NCBI GenBank assembly: GCA_011773985.1
Contig: WVWN01000014.1
Coordinates: forward strand, 294-50,569
Reading direction: 5' to 3'
Length of the DNA stretch: 50,276 nt
Source: Candidatus Zixiibacteriota bacterium
Lineage (GTDB): Bacteria > RBG-13-66-14 > B26-G2 > WVWN01
Shown piece by piece: positions 1-7,564 of the stretch. A program made the position numbers and the translations under genes. The notes beneath the pieces were generated by a model. It worked only from the letters and a program-made list of their open reading frames with translations, did not search any database and was not told the DNA's origin. Each line of letters opens with the position of its first letter. Position 1 is the first letter of the stretch.

Positions 1-87
1 CGACGGGAATATAAACGACTCGAGGCCGCCCGCTAAGTCCCGTACGAATTTTATGGCCGCGCCAGGCCGGATCTCGCCCTCCCGCGG

Positions 88-1515
88 TTATTTGTCGGAG
101 AGATAAGCGTCAATTCCCCGCGCCGCGCGCTTACCCGCGCCCATCGCCGAGATGACGGTCGCGCCGCCGGTCACGATGTCGCCGCCCGCGAAAACGCCCG
201 GCACGCTCGTCATGCCGGTCTCCTCGTCGACCTTAATGGTGCCCCACTTCGTCACCTCGAGCTCGGGCGTCGCCTCCGGGATGATGGGGTTGGGGTACGT
301 GCCCACCGCGACGACCACCATGTCGCACTCGACTTCGTACTGGGAGCCTTCGCATCGCACGGGCCGGCGGCGGCCGCTCTCGTCGGGCTCGCCGAGCTCC
401 ATCCGGCAAAGCTCCATCCCCCGAACCCAACCGTCGTCGGTCCCGAGGACGCGGTCCGGCGCCACGAGAAAATTAAACACGACGCCCTCCTCGCGCGCGT
501 GCTCGATTTCCTCGATGCGCGCCGGCATCTCCTTCTCGCTCCGGCGGTAGTAAATCGTCGCCGTTTCCGCGCCCATCCGCAGCCCCGTCCGGACCGAATC
601 CATCGCCGTGTTGCCGCCGCCGATGACGGCGACGTTCTTGCCGGCCCATATCGGCGTATCGTATTCCGGGAATTCGTACGCCCGCATCAGGTTTATGCGC
701 GTAAGCCACTCGTTCGCGGAATATACGCCGATGAGATTCTCGCCCGGGACCTTCATCCAACGGGGCAAGCCCGCGCCCGTACCGATGAAGACCGCTTCGA
801 AGCTGAGGTCGTTGAACAACTCTTTAATTGTGAATATTTTACCTATAACCATATTACATTCTACTTTAACACCCAAACTCTTTACGTACTCTACTTCCTG
901 GTCGAGGATCGCCTTAGGAAGACGGAACTCGGGGATGCCGTAGCGGAGGACGCCGCCGGTGTTGTGGAACGCCTCGTACAGCGTGACGTCGTAGCCCATA
1001 CGCGCGAGGTCGCCCGCGGCCGTAAGGCCCGCCGGCCCCGCACCCACGACGGCCACCTTTTTGTCCTTCGGCGGCGCGATCTCCGTCGGCGGCGCGATAT
1101 TATGCTCGTAATCGTAGTCGGCAATAAACCGCTCGAGGCGACCTATGGCGACGGGCTCGAATTTCTTGGCGAGGACGCACACCTTTTCGCACTGGTCTTC
1201 CTGGGGGCACACGCGGCCGCACACCGCGGGCAGATTGTTGTAACTCTTCATTACCCGTATGGCCTCCGCGAAGTCCTCGTTCGCGATGGCCAGGACAAAG
1301 GCCGAGATGTCGATTTCGACCGGGCACCCGTCTATGCACACGGGCTTTTTACACTGCAGGCACCGCCGCGCCTCTTTGACCGCGGTCTCGACGTCGTAGC
1401 CGTAGGGGACCTCCTTGTAGTTGCGGATGCGCTCCGCCGCCGGTTGTTCTTTCATCGGGTACTTCTTCTCGACGACCTTCTTCTTAGCGGGTTTCTCCCG
1501 CTCTTTCCCGGCCAT
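88..1515 (-). CDS. gltA: NADPH-dependent glutamate synthase small subunit-like / NfnB-type flavoprotein
   Basis: FAD- and NAD(P)H-binding Fe-S oxidoreductase of the GltD/NfnB/SudA family, 475 aa. Two N-terminal cysteine groups (C52, C55, C60, C64 and C99, C103, C109, C113) bind [4Fe-4S] clusters. A first Rossmann FAD motif GAGPAG lies at 158-163, and a second nucleotide-binding motif, GGGNTAMD, follows in the C-terminal half. The ATG at 1515 is chosen because it overlaps the stop of the upstream NfnA-like gene (TAATG); the longer open frame upstream has no support. The pairing with an FNR-like subunit fits electron-bifurcating NADH-dependent reduced ferredoxin:NADP+ oxidoreductase (NfnAB) or sulfide dehydrogenase (SudAB). 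A GOGAT role is less likely because no large subunit is nearby. Cytoplasmic. It ends a long minus-strand gene run. Confidence 0.9.
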   Translation of the reverse strand: MAGKEREKPAKKKVVEKKYPMKEQPAAERIRNYKEVPYGYDVETAVKEARRCLQCKKPVCIDGCPVEIDISAFVLAIANEDFAEAIRVMKSYNNLPAVCGRVCPQEDQCEKVCVLAKKFEPVAIGRLERFIADYDYEHNIAPPTEIAPPKDKKVAVVGAGPAGLTAAGDLARMGYDVTLYEAFHNTGGVLRYGIPEFRLPKAILDQEVEYVKSLGVKVECNMVIGKIFTIKELFNDLSFEAVFIGTGAGLPRWMKVPGENLIGVYSANEWLTRINLMRAYEFPEYDTPIWAGKNVAVIGGGNTAMDSVRTGLRMGAETATIYYRRSEKEMPARIEEIEHAREEGVVFNFLVAPDRVLGTDDGWVRGMELCRMELGEPDESGRRRPVRCEGSQYEVECDMVVVAVGTYPNPIIPEATPELEVTKWGTIKVDEETGMTSVPGVFAGGDIVTGGATVISAMGAGKRAARGIDAYLSDK

Positions 1516-2354
1516 TACGCTGTACCTCGTTCTGTCTCGAATTTTTCCATCGCCTCGCGCTCTTGCGGGTGGTAGCGGCGCTGGCGCGCTTTGGCCTCGA
1601 GCCAATCCACCTGGTGACCGTCGAACACCGGGCCGTCGACGCAAGTAAACTTCGTCTCGTCGCCCACCGTAACGCGACACGAGCCGCACATGCCGGTGCC
1701 GTCGACCATAATCGTATCCAGGCTCACGAGCGTCGGCAGGTCGTGTGCCGCGGTGAGCTTGCAAACGGCCTCCATCATCGGTATGGGGCCCACCGCCAGG
1801 CAGGTATCGAACTTCCGGCCCTCCTCGAGCAGCAACTTCAGCTGGTCGGTGACGAAGCCGTGAAGGCCGTACGAGCCGTCGTCCGTCGTGACGAAGAGCT
1901 CGTCGCTCTGGGCCCGCATCTCGTCCTCGAGAATGACGAAGTCCTTGCGCCGCGCGCCGATGATCGAAACGACGTAATTGCCCCCCGCCTTGAGCGCCCG
2001 GACCTTGGGGTAGATGGGCGCGATGCCCAGGCCGCCTCCCAGGCAGGCGACGGTCCCTATCTTTCCGAGGTCCAAATGACGACCCAGGGGCCCGACGAAG
2101 TCGCGTATCTCCTCGCCCTCCCGGAACGTCGCCAGGTGATATGTGGTCTTACCCACTTTTTGGAATATAATCGTAACGGTGCCCGCGCCGCGGTCGAAAT
2201 CCGCGATCGTGAGCGGAATTCTCTCGCCCCGCTCGTCAAGCCGGAGGATTACGAATTGGCCCGGCTCGCACTTCCGGGCGACGAACGGCGCCGCGACCAC
2301 CATTCGTACCGACTCCGTCGTTATGTCGTCGCGGCCGAGAATCTTAAAACCCAT
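1515..2354 (-). CDS. nfnA: Ferredoxin-NADP reductase subunit alpha-like (NfnA/SudB, PyrK family)
   Basis: 279 aa protein of the dihydroorotate dehydrogenase electron-transfer subunit/FNR-like family. It has an N-terminal FAD-binding beta-barrel, an NAD-binding region with CLGGGLGIAP at about 104-113, and a C-terminal [2Fe-2S] site. The ligand set visible in D218...C223-x2-C226...C238 is the pattern known for NfnA, in which one ligand is an aspartate. The stop overlaps the ATG of the GltA/NfnB-like gene by one base, so the two are translationally coupled and very probably form one heterodimer. With the 2-oxoacid:ferredoxin oxidoreductase upstream, the dimer could move electrons between NADH, ferredoxin and NADP. 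The exact substrate (NADP bifurcation or sulfide/polysulfide) cannot be read from the sequence. Confidence 0.88.
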   Translation of the reverse strand: MGFKILGRDDITTESVRMVVAAPFVARKCEPGQFVILRLDERGERIPLTIADFDRGAGTVTIIFQKVGKTTYHLATFREGEEIRDFVGPLGRHLDLGKIGTVACLGGGLGIAPIYPKVRALKAGGNYVVSIIGARRKDFVILEDEMRAQSDELFVTTDDGSYGLHGFVTDQLKLLLEEGRKFDTCLAVGPIPMMEAVCKLTAAHDLPTLVSLDTIMVDGTGMCGSCRVTVGDETKFTCVDGPVFDGHQVDWLEAKARQRRYHPQEREAMEKFETERGTA

Positions 2355-2398
2355 AAGGAACCTCTACTCCTTGAATGAGCGGTTTATATAATGGTTTA

Positions 2399-2956
2399 TC
2401 ATACCCGAGCTTTTTTCCTTTCGAACAACGCTCGGGAAAATTCGTATCCGTACGACGCCGACGAAATTATTATCGCCGCGAAAACCAACCACAAAAATAG
2501 CGTCGTAAGCCACCACGCCCCGGCCAGGACGACCGCGACGCCGTAACAAACCATAAGCGTCGCCGCGGCCTTACCCCAAAAATTCGCCCCCACGATGACG
2601 CCCTTACGGGAGATTACGAGCCACGCCGATACTATGATGGCGACGTCGCGCGCCACGGCCACGACGAAAATCCACCAAGGGACGCCGTACTTCAACACTA
2701 AAATCAACCCCACGCCGCCAATTGCTATCTTGTCGACGACCGGGTCGAGCTTTTTGCCGAAGTCGGTTATCTGTCCCAAGGCCCGGGCGGCCAAGCCGTC
2801 CAAGACGTCGGTCAGGGCCGCCGCGACTAAAAAGGCGACCGCGACGCCGTTATGTTCTCCGCGCCACAGGAAAAACGCCCCCGCCGCCGCCAGCGGCAGA
2901 CGCGAGAGCGTAAGCGCGTTAGCCAAGTTCCGCCGCGATGCCGGCAAGCCAATCAA
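2399..2956 (-). CDS. pgsA: CDP-alcohol phosphatidyltransferase (phosphatidylglycerophosphate synthase-like)
   Basis: Integral membrane enzyme of about 185 aa that transfers a phosphatidyl group from CDP-diacylglycerol to an alcohol, most likely glycerol-3-phosphate. The full family signature DGx2ARx8Gx3Dx3D is present: D53 G54, A57 R58, G67, D71, D75, with a further Asp at 50. About five to six hydrophobic segments surround it. The start is uncertain. A TTG at 2956 overlaps the ndk stop (TTGA), and another TTG lies three codons later; both follow the GGAGA at the end of ndk. Head-group specificity cannot be decided, so the pgsA name is a best guess by size and family frequency. It is coupled to ndk upstream and followed closely by nfnA. 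Confidence 0.83.
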   Translation of the reverse strand: MIGLPASRRNLANALTLSRLPLAAAGAFFLWRGEHNGVAVAFLVAAALTDVLDGLAARALGQITDFGKKLDPVVDKIAIGGVGLILVLKYGVPWWIFVVAVARDVAIIVSAWLVISRKGVIVGANFWGKAAATLMVCYGVAVVLAGAWWLTTLFLWLVFAAIIISSASYGYEFSRALFERKKARV

Positions 2957-3354
2957 TCTCCGAAGACGACGGCGATCTCGCTCGCGGCGGAAGCCGCACC
3001 GTCGGAACCGTGGACCGCGTTGCGCTCGACGGACTCGCCGTATTTCCGGCGCATCGTCCCCGGAGCGGCTTGCGCCGGGTCCGTCGCGCCCATTAACTCG
3101 CGCACGCGCGCGATCCCCTTCTCGCCCGCGAGGACCATAGCGACGACCGGCCCGGAAGTAATAAATTCTATTAAACTCTCGAAGAAAGCTTTGCCACGGT
3201 GTACGTCGTAGAAGGCTTCCGCCTTCGCGCGGTCGAACCGCTGCAGCTCGAGCCGTTCGACGACGAAACCCTCGCGCTCGACGATAGCGATAATCTCGCC
3301 TACGAGGCCGCGCGCGACCGCGTCGGGTTTGACCATAAAGAGCGTTTTCTCCAC
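2953..3354 (-). CDS. ndk: Nucleoside diphosphate kinase
   Basis: 133 aa, normal length for bacterial NDK. It exchanges the gamma-phosphate between NTPs and NDPs through a phosphohistidine. The N-terminus METKT-like EKTLFMVKPDA and the active-site block NAVHGSD are intact; the catalytic His is residue 115. Cytoplasmic housekeeping enzyme. It overlaps the phosphatidyltransferase gene downstream by four bases and lies 12 bases after the OFOR gamma gene, so it is probably cotranscribed with both. No anomalies seen. Confidence 0.95.
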   Translation of the reverse strand: MEKTLFMVKPDAVARGLVGEIIAIVEREGFVVERLELQRFDRAKAEAFYDVHRGKAFFESLIEFITSGPVVAMVLAGEKGIARVRELMGATDPAQAAPGTMRRKYGESVERNAVHGSDGAASAASEIAVVFGD

Positions 3355-3366
3355 GCTTGCCCGAAC

Positions 3367-3936
3367 CTACACGATATCGTAATCCTCTTCGGCCTTTTCG
3401 CGCGCCTTCGCCGCTTCCTGCCCCGCCTTGACGCCGGCCTCCAGCGCCTTAAGGTTTATCTCGAGCGTGGCTTGCGGGATGCGCTGCTCGAGCGCGCGGG
3501 CCACCGCTTTTTTGGAAACGACGCCCTTGAGCTCAATCAACGCTCCCAACGCCACGACGTTTGCCACGATCTCGCGACCCAACTTCTCCCTGGCTATCCG
3601 CGTGAAGGGGACGAGATAACAATCCGGGAACGTTACGGTCGTAACGTACGTGCCGTCGGCGATGAGCGTCCCGCCCTCCGCCAACGCCGACGAATATCTA
3701 TCGACCGAGAGCTGGTTCATAGCGACCAGGATGTCGAGATGGTCCGGCTTGGGGAATATGATATCCTCGTCCGAGATTACGACGTCGGAGCGGCTCGCGC
3801 CCCCGCGCGCCTCGGCGCCGTAACTTTGCGTTTGGATTACCTTCTTTTTATCGTACACTGCGGCGGCGTCGGCCAGGATTAGGCCCGCCGTCAACAGCCC
3901 CTGCCCGCCGTAACCCGCGAATCTCACGACTACCAT
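3367..3936 (-). CDS. korC: 2-oxoacid:ferredoxin oxidoreductase, gamma subunit
   Basis: 189 aa gamma subunit of a pyruvate/2-oxoglutarate:ferredoxin oxidoreductase family enzyme. The N-terminal glycine-rich loop FAGYGGQGLLTAG (6-18) and the block QTQSYGAEARGGASRSDV are diagnostic of the CoA-binding gamma domain. The C-terminal about 25 residues are rich in Lys, Glu and Ala and are probably helical. The ATG at 3936 overlaps the stop of the beta-subunit gene (TAATG). Gene order ferredoxin-alpha-beta-gamma (korDABC) argues for a four-subunit KOR/VOR type; the oxoacid used cannot be determined from the sequence. Confidence 0.9.
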   Translation of the reverse strand: MVVVRFAGYGGQGLLTAGLILADAAAVYDKKKVIQTQSYGAEARGGASRSDVVISDEDIIFPKPDHLDILVAMNQLSVDRYSSALAEGGTLIADGTYVTTVTFPDCYLVPFTRIAREKLGREIVANVVALGALIELKGVVSKKAVARALEQRIPQATLEINLKALEAGVKAGQEAAKAREKAEEDYDIV

Positions 3937-4784
3937 TACTTCCTCCCCGCGGCCAGGTCGGCGATCAGCTCATCGTAAAGTTCCGTGAACTCGGGGTAAT
4001 CGCGATCGGCCAGCACGCCCGTAATTAATTTCCCCTCGAGCTCTTCGGGTTTCATTTTCGGGGCCGCCTTCACGTTCACCGTGTTGTCGCGTTGCCAATA
4101 CAACATCTCCACCGGCGATTTGAATTTATTGAACCGGCCGTAGTACGTGGGACACTGCGATATCACGTCGACGAAGGCGAAGCCCTTTTTGCGTATCGCC
4201 TGCGCGACCAACTTCTCGAGTTGCCGGGCGTAATAGACGGCGCCGCGCGCGACGAAGACGGCGCCCGCGCCCGCCGTCAAATCGCACAGGTCGAAAGCGC
4301 GCTCGAAGTCGCCGTAGCGGGCCGTAGTCGCGACTTTACCCTGGGGCGTCGTGGGGGACGCCTGGCCGCCCGTCATCCCGTAGATGTTGTTGTTTATGCA
4401 GACAACCGTAAGGTTGATGTTGCGGCGGCAGGCGTGAATGAGGTGGTTGCCGCCGATGGCCGCGACGTCGCCGTCCCCCGTGACCACGATCACCTCCAGC
4501 TCGGGCCGGGCCAGTTTTATGCCCGTCGCGAAAGCTATGGGGCGGCCGTGGGTCGTATGCAAGGTGTTGAAGTCGACGTAGATGGGCATCCGGGAGCTGC
4601 ACCCGATGCCCGAGACCATCACGACGCTGTCGCGGTCGAGCTCACAATCCGCTATCGCCCGGATGATGGCACCCATAATGGTGCCGATGCCGCACCCCGA
4701 ACACCACAAGTGCGGGAATCTTTTCTTGTGCCGCAAGTATTCGTGCATCAGCTCCGAGGGATTGAGTTCCCGCGCTTTCTCCAC
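3936..4784 (-). CDS. korB: 2-oxoacid:ferredoxin oxidoreductase, beta subunit (TPP-binding)
   Basis: Thiamine-diphosphate-binding beta subunit, 282 aa from a GTG start at 4784. That start overlaps the alpha-gene stop (TAGTG) and is preceded by a GGGAGGTG ribosome-binding site, so it is preferred over the longer open frame. Visible motifs are the CSGCGIG cluster-ligand region at about 28-34, the TPP/Mg motif GDGDVAAIGGNH, and NNNIYGMTGGQ further on, all typical of KorB/VorA/PorB. It decarboxylates a 2-oxoacid to acyl-CoA with reduction of ferredoxin in complex with its neighbours. Cytoplasmic. Confidence 0.92.
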   Translation of the reverse strand: MEKARELNPSELMHEYLRHKKRFPHLWCSGCGIGTIMGAIIRAIADCELDRDSVVMVSGIGCSSRMPIYVDFNTLHTTHGRPIAFATGIKLARPELEVIVVTGDGDVAAIGGNHLIHACRRNINLTVVCINNNIYGMTGGQASPTTPQGKVATTARYGDFERAFDLCDLTAGAGAVFVARGAVYYARQLEKLVAQAIRKKGFAFVDVISQCPTYYGRFNKFKSPVEMLYWQRDNTVNVKAAPKMKPEELEGKLITGVLADRDYPEFTELYDELIADLAAGRK

Positions 4785-5917
4785 TAGGCGCCACCTCCCG
4801 GCCGCGCGAGTTCGCCGATTACGTCCAAGATCTGGCGGGGCGTAATCGTTTCGCCGTCCACGCGGTTTATCGGGACCACTTGGGCGCGGTCGCACACCGC
4901 GCGCTCGAATTCGCGGACGAGTTGGCCGAGGTTCAACTCCGGTACGATTATCGCCTTGGCCGTCTCCGCGACCCGCTGTACCAATTTAAAACAAAAGGGC
5001 CAAATGGTTTTGAGGTTTATGAACCCCACGCGGTAGCCCCTCCGGCGCGCCTCGACGGTCGCCGCCTCCGCCGCGCGGGCGCATATGCCGTAAGCGGCCA
5101 CAACTACCTCCGCGTCCGCGAGGTGGGCATGCTCCACTTGTATTATCTCGTGGCGGAACCGGTCCATCTTGCGTTTGAGGTTGCGGATGGCGCGGTCGAC
5201 TTCGGCGGGCACCGTGGTGGCGAAACCCGCGCGGTCGTGGGTTAGGCCCGTAACGTGGAAGCGAAAGCCCGTACCGAACGGCGCGAGCGGCGCTACGGCC
5301 GTCGTGGAGTCGTCGTAGGGGTAATACCACTCGTACGGGACGTGCGGCTTTTCGCGGTCGACGACCTCGATCTTCTCGGGCAACGTAACGTCTTCGCGCA
5401 TGTGGCCCACGACCGCGTCCGACAAAAGTATAACCGGCATCCGGAACCTCTCGGCGAGGTTTACCGCGCGTACGGTTAAATTGTAACAATCGACGACGGA
5501 CGACGCCGCGAGTGCGATGACGGGGTGGTCGCCGTGGCATCCCCAACGCGCTTGCATGACGTCGCCCTGAGACGGATTCGTGGGCAGGCCGGTGCTCGGG
5601 CCGCCGCGCATGACGTCCACAACGAGGCACGGTACCTCCGTCATATAGGCGTAACCGAGATTCTCCTGCATCAACGAAAAGCCGGGGCCGCTCGTGGCCG
5701 TCATCGCCTTCGCGCCCGCCAGCGAGGCGCCGATGACCGCGGCCAGCGAACCCATCTCGTCCTCCATCTGCAGGAACTTGCCCCCCACCTTCGGCAGCTC
5801 GACCGACATTATCTCGGCAATCTCCGTCGAGGGCGTTATCGGGTAGCCCGCGAAAAACCGTACGCCCGCGTCCAACGCGCCCCGCGCGAGCGCCTCGTTA
5901 CCTTGCATTAAAACCAT
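4784..5917 (-). CDS. korA: 2-oxoacid:ferredoxin oxidoreductase, alpha subunit
   Basis: 377 aa alpha subunit carrying the pyrimidine-binding TPP domain and the transketolase C-terminal-like domain. GYPITPSTEIAE at about 24-35 and the TSGPGFSLM block are characteristic of KorA/VorB/PorA. No gamma domain is fused, and gamma is encoded separately downstream, matching the four-subunit organisation. The stop overlaps the beta GTG. With the delta ferredoxin just upstream, the complex converts a 2-oxoacid plus CoA to acyl-CoA, CO2 and reduced ferredoxin, or runs in reverse for reductive carboxylation. Direction and substrate are not shown by the sequence. Confidence 0.92.
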   Translation of the reverse strand: MVLMQGNEALARGALDAGVRFFAGYPITPSTEIAEIMSVELPKVGGKFLQMEDEMGSLAAVIGASLAGAKAMTATSGPGFSLMQENLGYAYMTEVPCLVVDVMRGGPSTGLPTNPSQGDVMQARWGCHGDHPVIALAASSVVDCYNLTVRAVNLAERFRMPVILLSDAVVGHMREDVTLPEKIEVVDREKPHVPYEWYYPYDDSTTAVAPLAPFGTGFRFHVTGLTHDRAGFATTVPAEVDRAIRNLKRKMDRFRHEIIQVEHAHLADAEVVVAAYGICARAAEAATVEARRRGYRVGFINLKTIWPFCFKLVQRVAETAKAIIVPELNLGQLVREFERAVCDRAQVVPINRVDGETITPRQILDVIGELARPGGGA

Positions 5918-5976
5918 CTATAAAAATCACCCTCTCGCAATAAGGTGCCGCTGGATAGTCGACGCCCTATGCCAGC

Positions 5977-6261
5977 TTATTTCTTGGCCCACTCGTCCTC
6001 CGTGCCCCTCCTATGGGCCTCCTTCAAATCCGCGTCGTGCAAGGGGTCCTCGTACCATCCGATCGCGAAGTCCGGGCACATAATCTCGCACGTGCCGCAA
6101 TTTATACAATCGCCGACCCGCGCCACTATGGGCTTGCCGTCCGGGCCGGTATCGAAGACGTGCTTGGGACAGAGCGCCACGCAAATGCCGCACGCTTTGC
6201 ACCAGGCCTCGAAGTATCCGAGCCGCTTACCCTTGACGTTTATTATTTCCTTTACCGTCAT
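5977..6261 (-). CDS. korD: 2x[4Fe-4S] ferredoxin, OFOR delta subunit
   Basis: 94 aa ferredoxin with two classical CxxCxxCxxxC groups: C21, C24, C27, C31 and C52, C55, C58, C62. Both groups are followed by proline, as in 8Fe ferredoxins. It lies directly upstream of the alpha subunit gene, so it is the electron-accepting delta subunit of the oxidoreductase. It also lies directly downstream of the BMC-T shell gene (27 bases), which makes it a plausible cytosolic acceptor for electrons leaving the microcompartment; that second role is inference. Confidence 0.9.
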   Translation of the reverse strand: MTVKEIINVKGKRLGYFEAWCKACGICVALCPKHVFDTGPDGKPIVARVGDCINCGTCEIMCPDFAIGWYEDPLHDADLKEAHRRGTEDEWAKK

Positions 6262-6288
6262 TGAGTTACTTCTCCCTTAGCGTCGGGC

Positions 6289-6843
6289 CTAGATAAGCTT
6301 GTCGAACAACTCCTGGTACGGAGCCGGAATGACCGCCGTCGCGACGAGGAGGCCGCGCTTCGCCGCCTCCGCGGCGCCCGAAGCCACGGCCGCGGCCACG
6401 GCCGCGGTCTCCCCCACCATCGTCGCGAAGCCCTTGCCGCCGATGCCGGTCCCGAGCCGGACCTCGACGAGCGTAACGGGGGCCGCCTTCACCGCGGCGT
6501 CCGCGGCCAACAGCGACGACGCGAGCGAGAAAGTCTCGATGACGCCGAGCGCGGCCTTCTCCGGCAAGACCACGGTCCCGGCCGCGGCGGCCAATACTTG
6601 CTCGTGGACGTTGGGTATGACCAGGTCGTCGACGTAATGCCCGCGGCCCATTTCCTTCGCGGCCTCCACCGCGGATTTGACCGCGGCCACCGCGCCCGCG
6701 ACCAGGCCGATGTACTTCCCGGAGCAGGAAGTCCGCGACGCGAGCAAGCGTACCTCCGCCTCCTTGACCATCGCGTCGACGGCCTCGATGCCGCGCGCGA
6801 CGGAAGAAAACTCCACTAAGCCGATCGCCTCTTCCACCGACAA
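6289..6843 (-). CDS. pduT: BMC-T (tandem-BMC) shell protein, PduT type with pore cysteine
   Basis: 184 aa with two BMC domains in tandem (about 5-90 and 95-184), forming trimeric pseudohexamers in a microcompartment facet. The first domain contains SRTSCSGKY, with Cys40. From memory of the family this lines up with the Salmonella PduT segment SKTICPGKF, whose Cys38 binds a [4Fe-4S] cluster at the trimer axis, so a redox cluster across the shell is expected. The second domain has GIGGKGFATMVGE, also matching PduT. It lies three bases downstream of the TPR gene in the same run as the other BMC genes. A role in electron transfer between PduS in the lumen and cytosolic ferredoxin is inferred. Confidence 0.9.
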   Translation of the reverse strand: MSVEEAIGLVEFSSVARGIEAVDAMVKEAEVRLLASRTSCSGKYIGLVAGAVAAVKSAVEAAKEMGRGHYVDDLVIPNVHEQVLAAAAGTVVLPEKAALGVIETFSLASSLLAADAAVKAAPVTLVEVRLGTGIGGKGFATMVGETAAVAAAVASGAAEAAKRGLLVATAVIPAPYQELFDKLI

Positions 6844-6846
6844 CGG

Positions 6847-7551
6847 TTACTTTTCCTTTTGCCCCTCCCTCAACTTTTTCTTGTATTCTTTGGCCCGGTC
6901 AATCCACTCCCGCTGTTCCGGGTCGCCCGCGGCCGCCTCGATAAACTTATCGTACGTCGCGATGGCTTTCTCCGGCTTCCCCATGTCCTCGTACGCGAGC
7001 GCCATATTGTAATAGCAGTCCACGTAGCCCGGGTCGAGCGAGAGCGTCTTCTCGTACTCCTCGACGGCATCTTTGGGTTTATCGAGGTTACGATAAGCGT
7101 TGCCCAAATTGTACCGGGCAATCGTATCGTCCGGGTCTTGCCTGAGCGCCTCCTTATACTCGAACGCGGCCTTTTCATAATCGCCCCGCCGGTAGTGGAC
7201 GCTCCCCAGTTCCGTATGCGCCTGGTAAAGCTCCGGCTTCAGCGTGAGGGCTTCGCGAAGCGCGTCCTCCGCCTCGTCCAAACGGCCGAGCCGCAGCGCC
7301 ATCCGCCCCAGGCCGTACTGGGCGTCCGGATAGTTGTGGTATACCTGAACCGCTTTACGGTAAGCCTGGCTCGCCGAAACCCACGACCCCTCTTTCTCGA
7401 ATCCCACGCCGTCCAGGTAAAAAGTGTAAGCCTCCTTAAATTTGGCGAGGTCTTCCGGGTCAATGCCCGCTTTCTCGATATCCGGCTTGGGGTAATCGGC
7501 CGCCGCGGCCACCGCCAACGCCAGCACCAACGCCGCCGTTCTAGCTACCAT
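6847..7551 (-). CDS. Exported TPR-repeat protein within the BMC gene run
   Basis: 234 aa from the ATG at 7551, which has an AAGGAG ribosome-binding site (7561-7566) nine bases upstream; an ATG at 7560 sits too close to that site. The N-terminus MVARTAALVLALAVAAAADY is a clear Sec signal peptide, so the protein is expected outside the cytoplasm. At least four to five tetratricopeptide repeats follow, with the usual YNLGNAYR / YNMALAYEDMGKPEKAI type of helices, plus a Lys-rich C-terminus. It lies between pduS and the BMC-T gene, yet microcompartments are cytoplasmic, so a direct shell role is puzzling. Either it is a passenger gene or it links the operon to the envelope. Function unknown. Confidence 0.8.
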   Translation of the reverse strand: MVARTAALVLALAVAAAADYPKPDIEKAGIDPEDLAKFKEAYTFYLDGVGFEKEGSWVSASQAYRKAVQVYHNYPDAQYGLGRMALRLGRLDEAEDALREALTLKPELYQAHTELGSVHYRRGDYEKAAFEYKEALRQDPDDTIARYNLGNAYRNLDKPKDAVEEYEKTLSLDPGYVDCYYNMALAYEDMGKPEKAIATYDKFIEAAAGDPEQREWIDRAKEYKKKLREGQKEK

Positions 7552-7564
7552 ACGAAACATCTCC

